Assembly: GCA_963772595.1 (NCBI GenBank)
Contig: CAVYXZ010000009.1
Coordinates: 248,001 to 312,000, forward strand
DNA length: 64,000 nt
Direction of reading: 5' to 3'
Source: CAVYXZ01 sp963772595
GTDB taxonomy: Bacteria > Chloroflexota > Anaerolineae > Aggregatilineales > Phototrophicaceae
Shown here piece by piece: positions 7,901 to 16,500 of the stretch. The notes under the pieces were generated by a model. It ran no database searches. It was not told the origin of the DNA and saw only the letters and a list, made by a program, of their open reading frames with translations. The first letter of the stretch is position 1; every line of letters starts with the position of its first letter. The position numbers and the translations under genes are program-made.

Positions 7901-9652
7901 ATGGCCGCAGTTGAACAAGGCGGGTCTCGCCGTGATTTTAACCTCCTGGCCTGGTTGCGCGACATCCGGGTGCTGCAAGTTATCGGGCAGATTGTCTTCG
8001 TCGTCGTGGTCCTGTTTGTCCTTTCACAGCTTCTGGGGACCGCTTCGCACGAGATGACGGCGCGCGGCCTCGCCCCTAATTTCTCCTTCCTCGATTCTCG
8101 TGCAGGCTTCTCAATTTCTGAAAGTCCGGCCTGGTATGGCGGTGACAGCTCCTATGGGCAGGCCCTTCAGGTCGGCATGACCAACACCCTGCGTGTGGTC
8201 AGCCTGGGGCTAATCCTGACGACCATTATCGGCATCCTGTTTGGCATCTTCCTGCTGAGCACCAACTGGCTCGTCCGCACCATCTCGCGCGTCTACGTCG
8301 AAGTCCTGCGCAATACGCCGCTGCTGGTTCAGTTATTCGTCTGGTATTACATTATTATCTTTAGCCTGCCTGCGATTCAGGATGCGATTCGTCTCCCCAG
8401 TGAGGGGGTCACGCATCTTTCGCTCCGGGTCTTTATTTATGTCATACTATATTTTATCGTCCGGCGTTATACCGGGCGCATGAAACGAGAATCGCCCCGG
8501 CGGCCCCTGATAAGCTATGGCGCGGTGGCTGTCTTCGTGATGACCGAGCTGCTGTTCGCGCTCTACCGCAGCAACCCCGAAGGCGTTTTTCTGGCTTACG
8601 GCAGCGGCAGCATCGCCAATATGGGCTTTCTGGCCTACGTCTTCCTCAGCGTTCTGCTGTTTGTCGTGATCGGCTATTTTGGGATCGCTATCCTGCGGTC
8701 AACAGGGACAGGACAGCGCGTCCCGAACAGCCTGCGCCCAGTGCTGATGGGCCTCCTCGGCGGGCAGTTCATCGCCGGGCTGCTGTTCTACTTCGGCGTT
8801 ATGCCCAACAGCAGTCTGCGAATCGAGACCTATCCGGCAATTTATGTCAGCATTCGCGGCTTCACCTTCCCGGAAATTCTGTCAACCGGACGCACCGTCG
8901 AGTGGTTAGCCATTGTCGGCCTGGGCGTCCTGCTGGCGATATTTATGTGGATCTGGTTCGGCCAGGTGATCGAGAACACCGGGCGGCGGGTCCCGCGCGG
9001 CCTCTATGCGCTGGTCGCCATCCTCGGCTTCGCCATTGCCGGTTGGTTCCTGGTGGGCATCGAACCTGCGCCGCAGACGATCCCGATTGAGCAGGACGGC
9101 GCAACGGTGATGATGCCCCTGGCAGATGCACAGGCGAACAATTTACTCACGACCGACGATTTGCAGCAGTACAGCACCATCCCGCTGCTGTTCCTGACGC
9201 CTCAGCAGAACCGTTTCGGCGTCTTCCTGGTCGGCTCTGAGGTCTCGCCGGAATACATGGCCCTGCTGCTGGCCCTGGTGATCTACACCTCGGCCTTTAT
9301 CGCGGAGATCGTCCGCGCCGGGATTCAGGCGGTGCCCTACGGTCAGGTCGAAGCGGCCCGCGCCCTGGGCCTCTCGCAGACGATGACGCTCACGCGGATT
9401 GTGCTGCCCCAGGCGCTGCGGGTGATTATTCCGCCCTTAGGCAACCAGTATCTGAACCTCGCTAAGAACTCCAGTCTGGCGATTGCCATCGCCTTCTCCG
9501 ATGCCTTCGCTGTCGCCACCACCGTCATGAATCAGTCCGGCCAGACCGTGACGACCTTCCTGTTGATTATGCTCTTCTACCTGATAATGAGCCTGGTGAT
9601 TTCCGGCGTGATGAACTGGGTCAACAGCCGCTTCCAACTGGTGACGAGGTAA
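7901..9652 (+). CDS. aapQ: Amino-acid ABC transporter permease (AapQ-like) with enlarged central region
   Basis: A 583-residue membrane protein. ATG 7901 is preferred because GGAG lies 6 nt upstream. The N-terminal part has the HisM-type permease helix set and 'EVLRNTPLLVQLFVWYY'. The C-terminal part holds the coupling helix (EAA loop) 'YGQVEAARALGLSQTMTLTRIVLPQALR' followed by 'LGNQYLNLAKNSSLAIAI', which docks on the ATPase. Members of this family are usually about 400 residues. Here about 200 additional residues, including extra membrane helices and a short extracellular stretch (about 390-440), separate the two conserved blocks. It overlaps no gene and ends 2 bp before the next permease. 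Confidence 0.9.
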   Translation: MAAVEQGGSRRDFNLLAWLRDIRVLQVIGQIVFVVVVLFVLSQLLGTASHEMTARGLAPNFSFLDSRAGFSISESPAWYGGDSSYGQALQVGMTNTLRVVSLGLILTTIIGILFGIFLLSTNWLVRTISRVYVEVLRNTPLLVQLFVWYYIIIFSLPAIQDAIRLPSEGVTHLSLRVFIYVILYFIVRRYTGRMKRESPRRPLISYGAVAVFVMTELLFALYRSNPEGVFLAYGSGSIANMGFLAYVFLSVLLFVVIGYFGIAILRSTGTGQRVPNSLRPVLMGLLGGQFIAGLLFYFGVMPNSSLRIETYPAIYVSIRGFTFPEILSTGRTVEWLAIVGLGVLLAIFMWIWFGQVIENTGRRVPRGLYALVAILGFAIAGWFLVGIEPAPQTIPIEQDGATVMMPLADAQANNLLTTDDLQQYSTIPLLFLTPQQNRFGVFLVGSEVSPEYMALLLALVIYTSAFIAEIVRAGIQAVPYGQVEAARALGLSQTMTLTRIVLPQALRVIIPPLGNQYLNLAKNSSLAIAIAFSDAFAVATTVMNQSGQTVTTFLLIMLFYLIMSLVISGVMNWVNSRFQLVTR

Positions 9653-9654
9653 CT

Positions 9655-11703
9655 ATGAGTACTGTAGATCGTCTCAATCAGGCTTATTACGAGGAACCGG
9701 AGACCAAAGCGCCGCCGATGCTGGCGACCGGGCCGCTGGCCTGGATGCGCGAGAACCTCTTCAGTTCGCTGACCGATACCGTCCTGACGGTGATTGGCAT
9801 CGTCCTCATCGTCAGTCTGGTGACCTCCTTTGTGCAGTGGACGGTGGCATCGGCGAACTGGTTCACGGTCATCTTCAACATGCGTCTGTTCGTGGTGGGC
9901 AGTGTCGAAACCTTCATGGAAAGCCGCATCTTGCTGCTGGTGCTCTTTATTGCTGTTATCGTAGGCGTAAACCTGGCGACCTGGACTCATGTCTCGCTGC
10001 GCGTATGGATCGTCCTCGCGGTGGTGGCCGCCCTGCTCTTTATCGTGCCTGCAATTATCATTGCTACCATCCCGGAGCCGCCGGTCTATGTGGCTGCCGG
10101 GCAGAATCCCATCGTCTTCGGCTCGGTCAACGAGACGCCTATCCCGCAGATTGGCTTTGTCGCCAAAGAGGGCGAGACAATCACCGTGCGCCTGGCTGAG
10201 GACTACTCGACGACGGATACGGCGCTGGCGAGCCTCGCAGGCTTTGCGGGCCGGGCAGTGGATGCCCTGCGCAACGGCGCGCAGAACCGCCTGGAGACCC
10301 AGGCACTTATCCCCGAACTTCAGGACGAACTGGCCGGCGATTCGCTGACCCCTCATCAGCGGGACGCCGTCCAGGCGGAGCTGGACAAGCTGGAAGTGCC
10401 GCCCGTAGTGACCGAGACCTACGCGGTCAATCAGGCCCCGGTGCAGGTGCGCATCCTGGATGGCAACACGCTGGAACCGCTGGCCGAAGCCACACTGAGC
10501 AGCCAGTCCGACGTACTCGACCTTCAGGCTCCGGCAGCGGGCTGGTACGTGCTGGACCAAAGCATCCCCAGCAGCGATACCAGCGACGCTGTGCTGGCAA
10601 TCACCGGCACCGCACCGCTGATCGAGCGCAATTTCCTGATCACAGAGACCGACGCCGAGGGGACTATCACCTCGGAACGCATCTTTGAATACCGCCGTCT
10701 GAGCGACAACTGGACCTTCCGGGGCAAAAAGCCACGTGTCGAGGGCAAGGACCTGCCCTTCCTGTCGATTATCACCCACCAGTTTCGCGGCGAGCGCACC
10801 CTGCCCGAGTATCTCATCCTGATGCTGAGCCAGTTCTTCGACCAGTTGAACCGGCTCTTCGCCCTGGTGCTTGCCTTTGCCGTCATCGGCTATTATGGCG
10901 CGCGCTTCATCGACCGGCGCTTCTCGCCCCAGCTTCGACCCCGTCAGGTCTCACGGCGCACGGCCACCTGGTTGTGGATCGTGCTGCCAGTGGTCGCCTT
11001 TGTGCTCATTGCAGGCATTGCGCCTTCAGGTCTCCTGGAGTTCAGTGATCCGCAGTTCTGGGGCGGCGTGCTGCTGACGATGCTGCTCACGGTGGTGGGC
11101 ATTGTCGGCTCCTTCCCAATTGGCGTGGCCCTGGCCCTGGGACGGCGCAGTAATCTGCCGGTGGTCAGCTTCTTCAGCACGCTCTATATCGAGGTCGTGC
11201 GCGGCGTCCCGCTGATTACCGTGCTGTTCATGTCGATGCTGATGGTCCCCTTCGTGATTCCTTCACTCGGCGGGCCGGATTCCGCGCCTTACCGCGCGAT
11301 GGTCGCCGTGACCCTGTTCAGCGCGGCCTATCTGGCCGAGAACGTGCGCGGCGGTCTGCAATCGCTGCCCCCCGGCCAGGAAGAAGCCGCCAAAGCCCTG
11401 GGCCTCTCCGGCTGGCAGGTGACGATCTATATCACCCTGCCGCAGGCGCTGCGCGCGGTTATCCCGGCGCTGGTGGGCCAGTTTATTTCGCTGTACAAAG
11501 ACACCTCGCTGGTGGCAATCGTCGGGCTGATCGACCTGACGAATATCGCCTACAAGGTCATCCCCGCTCAGACCGAGTTTCAGGGGATGCGGCGTGAAAA
11601 CTTTGTCTTCATTTCGATCATATATTTCGCTTTCAGCTACGTGATGTCTATCGTTAGCCGCCGCCTTGAGGCCAGTGGCTCCGGCGCGGCGCGGCGAGTC
11701 TGA
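9655..11703 (+). CDS. aapM: Amino-acid ABC transporter permease (AapM-like) with large soluble insertion
   Basis: A 682-residue permease, nearly twice the usual 380. Four N-terminal helices (about 40-150) precede a soluble, beta-rich insertion of roughly 250 residues (about 145-385), rich in Thr/Glu and without Cys. A second helical region then contains the HisM-type core: 'IEVVRGVPLITVLFMSMLM', and the EAA loop 'PPGQEEAAKALGLSGWQVTIYITLPQALR' followed by 'LVGQFISLYKDTSLVAIVGL'. With the preceding AapQ it forms the heterodimeric channel. The insertion would face outside the membrane; what it does is not known to me. Confidence 0.9.
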   Translation: MSTVDRLNQAYYEEPETKAPPMLATGPLAWMRENLFSSLTDTVLTVIGIVLIVSLVTSFVQWTVASANWFTVIFNMRLFVVGSVETFMESRILLLVLFIAVIVGVNLATWTHVSLRVWIVLAVVAALLFIVPAIIIATIPEPPVYVAAGQNPIVFGSVNETPIPQIGFVAKEGETITVRLAEDYSTTDTALASLAGFAGRAVDALRNGAQNRLETQALIPELQDELAGDSLTPHQRDAVQAELDKLEVPPVVTETYAVNQAPVQVRILDGNTLEPLAEATLSSQSDVLDLQAPAAGWYVLDQSIPSSDTSDAVLAITGTAPLIERNFLITETDAEGTITSERIFEYRRLSDNWTFRGKKPRVEGKDLPFLSIITHQFRGERTLPEYLILMLSQFFDQLNRLFALVLAFAVIGYYGARFIDRRFSPQLRPRQVSRRTATWLWIVLPVVAFVLIAGIAPSGLLEFSDPQFWGGVLLTMLLTVVGIVGSFPIGVALALGRRSNLPVVSFFSTLYIEVVRGVPLITVLFMSMLMVPFVIPSLGGPDSAPYRAMVAVTLFSAAYLAENVRGGLQSLPPGQEEAAKALGLSGWQVTIYITLPQALRAVIPALVGQFISLYKDTSLVAIVGLIDLTNIAYKVIPAQTEFQGMRRENFVFISIIYFAFSYVMSIVSRRLEASGSGAARRV

Positions 11704-11721
11704 GTTCGAGAGGGTTAAAAA

Positions 11722-12505
11722 ATGGCCGAGCAGCAGAAGCTAGATGATTTGAAACATGAGGTCATGGCGGAGCGCGATCCGATCATCGTTTGTCACGAGG
11801 TCAACAAGTGGTTCGGTGAGTTCCACGTGCTGCGCGATGTCAGCGTATCAGTGGACCCGCAGGAGGTGGTGGTCATCATCGGCCCCTCCGGCTCCGGCAA
11901 ATCGACCTTCATTCGCTGCATTAACCGCCTGGAAGAACACCAGGAGGGTCAGATCATCGTCGATGGCATCGAACTGAGCCACGACATCCGCAACATTGCC
12001 GCCATCCGGCGCGAGATCGGCATGGTCTTCCAGCAGTTTAACCTCTTCCCACACCTGACCGTGCTGCAAAACATCACCCTGGCCCCGACGCGCGTGCGTG
12101 GCCGCCCGCGTGATGAGGCGGATACGAAGGCGATGGAACTGCTGGAGCGTGTTGGTATCCCGGAACAGGCCAACAAGTATCCCGGCCAGCTTTCCGGCGG
12201 GCAGCAGCAGCGCGTCGCCATTGCGCGGGCGCTGGCGATGGAGCCGAAGATCATGCTCTTTGACGAGCCGACCTCGGCGCTGGACCCGGAGATGATTAAA
12301 GAAGTGCTGGACGTGATGAAGGAACTGGCCCAGAGCGGCATGACCATGATGGTCGTCACGCACGAGATGGGCTTCGCCCGTGAGGTGGCCGACCGCGTGC
12401 TCTTCTTCGACCAGGGTCGCATCGTCGAGGCTGGGACGCCGGAATACTTCTTCACCAGCGCGGAGCATCCGCGCACAAAGCTGTTCCTCAGCCAGAATTC
12501 TCTAG
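11722..12505 (+). CDS. aapP: Amino-acid ABC transporter ATP-binding protein (AapP)
   Basis: A canonical polar-amino-acid ATPase. Walker A is 'GPSGSGKST' (residues 54-62), with Q-loop 'GMVFQQFNLFPHLTVL', signature 'LSGGQQQRVAIARALAM', Walker B 'IMLFDEPTSALDPE' and H-loop 'VVTHEMGF'. As written, the frame runs on to 12633, adding about 45 residues unlike the family. Removing one A from the AA at 12496-12497 restores the family ending 'FLSQIL' followed by TAG at 12503-12505, so I place the end there. It energises the two permeases upstream, and completes the operon 5476-12505. Confidence 0.92.
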
Positions 12506-12535
12506 CGGCAGACAAAGGCGGGGGTTTGGGGCTGC

Positions 12536-13411
12536 TTACCACACGCAGCCGCCCTCTTTGGTCGGGCGCACGGACGGTTTGGCGATGTCCTCAATGCCTT
12601 TGTAGCCATAGGGATCCTGACCAGCAACCATGACGATGTCGCGGTAATCCGCCGTCGCCAGCCGCATCCCCTCCTCAAAGCCGCGCCAGGGCAGCAGCAA
12701 TTCGGCACTCATGTAGTGGTTGACCAGCACACGCCGGTAGCCGGTCTTCGCCTGATTTGGCAGCGAGCGGTGCAGCAGGTAGCCGTTGAAGAAGACAATC
12801 GCGCCGGTCTTGACGTTGACCGGGATGGCATCCTCATCGCGGTAAGGGAAACCATAGGATTCGACCGTACAGTCGAAGCGCGGATCGTTCTGCTGCTCCT
12901 GCGGCCACAGCACACCAGGCCGGTGCGAGCCGGGCAGCAGCCAGAGCGTGCCGTTTTCGACGGTCGCATCGTCCAGCGCCATCCACGCGCCGGTCAGGGA
13001 ACGGTCGCGGGTGGGAATGAAGTCCTCGTCCTGATGCCAGGCCTGCCCCGGCTTACCCGCCGATTTGATGAACAGCATCGACTGCATACACTTCACATTC
13101 GGGCCAATGATCTGCGTCAGCACGTCCACAATCACCGGATGCGCCAGGTAGCGCGCCATCAGATCCGAGACTTTGTGCGGGAAGTGAATGCACAGATAGC
13201 GCCGGATCACCTCGTCGTCGCTCTCCTCCGGCGAATGCTCGAAAGCGTTGCGAATCTCGCCGCGCTGCCCCCGGCAGATCGCCACCGCCTCGCGCCGCAG
13301 TTCGTCTACTTCGGCTGCGCTCAGGGCGTTCTCCACCACCAGATAGCCGTTCTCACGGAAAAACGCGGCCTGATCCGCGCTGATTGTGGGATAAGCGTAT
13401 GTCGTCACCAT
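12536..13411 (-). CDS. Phytanoyl-CoA dioxygenase (PhyH) family Fe(II)/2-oxoglutarate oxygenase
   Basis: A 291-residue double-stranded beta-helix oxygenase. The iron triad is visible: His126-x-Asp128 in 'WHQDEDFIP' and His214 in 'YLLHRSLPN'. The 2-oxoglutarate-binding Arg lies in 'GYRRVLVNHY' (226/227). 'WMALDDATVENGTLWLLPGSHRPG' is the typical PhyH core strand and turn. The family hydroxylates small molecules in the cytoplasm, and the substrate here cannot be deduced. It converges on the aap operon with a gap of about 30 bp after correction of aapP, and it has no obvious partner gene. Confidence 0.9.
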   Translation of the reverse strand: MVTTYAYPTISADQAAFFRENGYLVVENALSAAEVDELRREAVAICRGQRGEIRNAFEHSPEESDDEVIRRYLCIHFPHKVSDLMARYLAHPVIVDVLTQIIGPNVKCMQSMLFIKSAGKPGQAWHQDEDFIPTRDRSLTGAWMALDDATVENGTLWLLPGSHRPGVLWPQEQQNDPRFDCTVESYGFPYRDEDAIPVNVKTGAIVFFNGYLLHRSLPNQAKTGYRRVLVNHYMSAELLLPWRGFEEGMRLATADYRDIVMVAGQDPYGYKGIEDIAKPSVRPTKEGGCVW

Positions 13412-13574
13412 CGGGATTGCTCCTGCCTGGGATGCGATCCTTCTATGATAGCGCTATGTGGGTACGCTGGCGATAGAATTGCGAAGGGTGAGGTTCTGTG
13501 TGAACCCCACCCTGCAAGGAAGGAGAGATGAAGATGGAAACTGCTGATTGCTCAGCAGATACAAGCGTAGAGTA

Positions 13575-16500
13575 TCAGGCTTCGCCCGCCATATAATTCT
13601 GGTTGACTTCGGCCTGCGTCAGCGCGCGGTCGTAGATGGCGAAGGTGTAAAGCTCACCGCGCCAGGCGGCACTGTCCAGATTGCCATCCGCCGCGTTCGC
13701 CAGGGTGAGCAGCGTGTCGCCGCTCCAGTCGTTCAGGCTGATGCCGACATTCTCCTGAGTCGTCACCAGATTGCCGTTGATGTAAATCCGGCCCAGACCA
13801 TCCGTCGCACTGTAGGTGAAGACCAGATGCTGAATGATCGTCTGGGCATAACCGCCGCCGGTGGCGATGGTCGCCGGGTTGGCCTCGTCATTCGCCATGC
13901 GAAGCTGACCGGCGTAGGTTGTGCCGTCCTGCGCAATACCCAGGTCCACACCCGCATTCAGCGAAGCCAGCGACATAATTTCGGCATTGTGCGAGGTCGA
14001 GGTCGGGCGGATCCAGAATTCAATCGTGACCTCGCCGCTGCTTTCCAGGCTGCTCAACAGGTTGGCCGGGCTGTCCTGCGCGATGCGCACCGGATGGTTA
14101 ACCGAGATGCCGCCATTGACACTGGAAATGCGCGCCGGTTCGCTGATGTCGAGCGTGATGGGCGTGCCTGCGCTGCTGCGAATGAGGCTGCCGCCGCTGT
14201 AGCCGTTGAAGTCGAACAGGGTTTGCAGGCCCGCGCTGACCCGCGCCACGCGCCGGGTGCCGCTGAGGTTGATCATATAGGTTGGGATGACGCGGTTCGC
14301 ATTGCTGGTGATGGACAGGTCCGCCGTTTTCGCACCGGTCGAAGCAGGGACGAAGCTGACCATGATCGTCACGGCCTCGCCCGCGCTGAGCGTCACCGAG
14401 CCGTCCAGTGAGGTATCGAAATCGTCCGGGTTCATGCCACCGATATAGAAGCCGCTGATGCTGATGTCCGGCGAGCCGGGATCACCCACGTGACTTAACG
14501 TCAGGGCCAGGCTGCTCTCGTCCTCGGACATGCTGCCGAAGTCGAGCGCATCCGTCGAGTAGCTCAGCAGCGATTCGGGCCGCACGATGCCGGTCCCGCT
14601 CAGCGGGATCACCAGGGGCCGCGCCGCGCCGCGATTGATCGTCAGGCTGGCACTGTGTTCGCCGCTGTGGATCGGGTTGAACGCCACCCGGATCGGCAGG
14701 CTTTCGCCCGCGTGCAGCGTCGTGATGTCATCCATCGTGATGGTGAAGGTTGCGCTGTCCGCCCCGCTCAGGCTCACGCCGCTGATGCTGATGTCCGTCT
14801 CACCGTCATTGCTCAGGGTAAGAATCTGCGGGTCGGAGACGCTGTGCGTGTAGACCTCGCCGAAGTCGAGCCTGCCGGTCGAGCTTTGCAGCGCGGCCTG
14901 ATGAGTTCGGGCTGAAGTGCATTTTCGCCAGGGAGGGCGAAGCCGATGGTGCAGAGGCCAGGCTGCCGCCGTTGATGAGCCAGCTCACCATCGCGTCGAA
15001 GATGTCCCAGCCGTCATCGGTGGTCGCACCGCCGACGCCGCCGCCGAACCAGATGAAACCGCGCCGTGCCGGGGCCGTGCCGCTGTACATCGACGTGCCA
15101 CTGTTATAGACGTAGGCCGTGACGCGGCTGCTGTTGCTGGGATTACGGGCGATGATGGTCGCGTTAGCGCCGGGGCTGCCGTAGGCCAGGTCCTGATCGG
15201 AGGAGACGACATCCACGTTGCCGCTGTGGCCCGCCGCAATCGAGTTGGTCGTGGCGATGCTGACACTCTGCCCGGAGCTGGTGCCCTGGGTGCTGCTGCT
15301 CGCCATACCCATCTCGTCCTGGACACGCCGCTCAGCTAACAGCACCGGGGTCGTTGTACTCAGGAAATTGTCGTCCACTGTGTTGCCGTTGACCGATTCC
15401 GAGATGAAGATCATATCCGCGCCGCTGGCGACGGTCGAGGCATTGGTCGAGTCATCGAAGTAGTTGACCGTGTAGCCCAACCCTTCCAGATGCGATTTGA
15501 TGGCTTCATCATCGCCGTCCACTTTGCTGGTATTGCCAACGACGAAGGCAATCGTCCCGCTGACCGTGCTGCCGCCGCCCGTACCACCGGTGCCGCCCGT
15601 GCCGCCGGTGCTACCGAAGAGGACCGTCTTTTCGCTGGTGTCGCTGGCGAAGGTCCCTTGATCCAGCAGGGTCCAGGTTGTGCTATCGGTGCTGCCGTAG
15701 AACTCGTAGCCGGCGATAGTCCCGTTCACCCCGCTGTCCTGGCGTGGCAGATACGTAAAGCCGCTGAGTTCATAGAAGCTGCCCATGTCGATCTGGATCT
15801 CATGCGGATGCACCGGGACGCTGCTGCTCCACTCGGTATGCCAGAAGGTATTGTTATTGTCGTCGAAAGCGTTGACCGCTCTGCCGTCCTCACTTCCAGT
15901 TTCCTGGCTGTCGTAGTAAAGCAGGGTCCAGCCGCTGTGCGAGATCGGATTCTCGCTGGAGTCGAGTGCGTTGAGTTCGGCGACCGAGGTCCAGGCCTTG
16001 CCGTTGATTTCGCTGGTAGCGACCAGCCGGATGTAGCGGTAGCCGCTGGGTGTGCTGCTGCCGCCGCTGCCGCCGTTGAGCGCCCAGTAGATAGTTGCGT
16101 CAAACATGTCCCAGGCCGCCGTGGTGGCCGAGGTCGCCGCACCGTCGGCGAACATGAAGAAGCCGCGGCGGTGTGGCGCATACAGCCCTTCCATCAGCGC
16201 GCCTTGATCGTAGAGGTAGAGGGTCGCTTCATCTGTGTTGCTGGGCAGCGCTGCGACAACCGTTGCGTTAGCAGTCGGAATTCCCCAGGCGAGGTTTGCA
16301 CTGGAGCCGTAGACCGTGACCGAGCCGCTGTGGCCCGCCGCTGTCGGGTGGCTGCTGTCCATGATCTGGACGCTGGTGCCGCTGGTCGTTCCCCGGTTGC
16401 CGTCGGTCGTCATCAGGAAGTCGTCTTGCAGTGCTTGCTCGGTGGTGATAATCGGAAGCGCCATGCTGCGGAAGCGGATGTTGACATCCGACGAATTCAC

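Noticed and set aside
9577..10779. A 400-codon open frame antisense to the aapM permease, and similar ones at 56670-57956 and 62489-63883
   Set aside because: GC-rich antisense shadows with His/Arg/Gln-rich composition, and strong family matches on the opposite strand.
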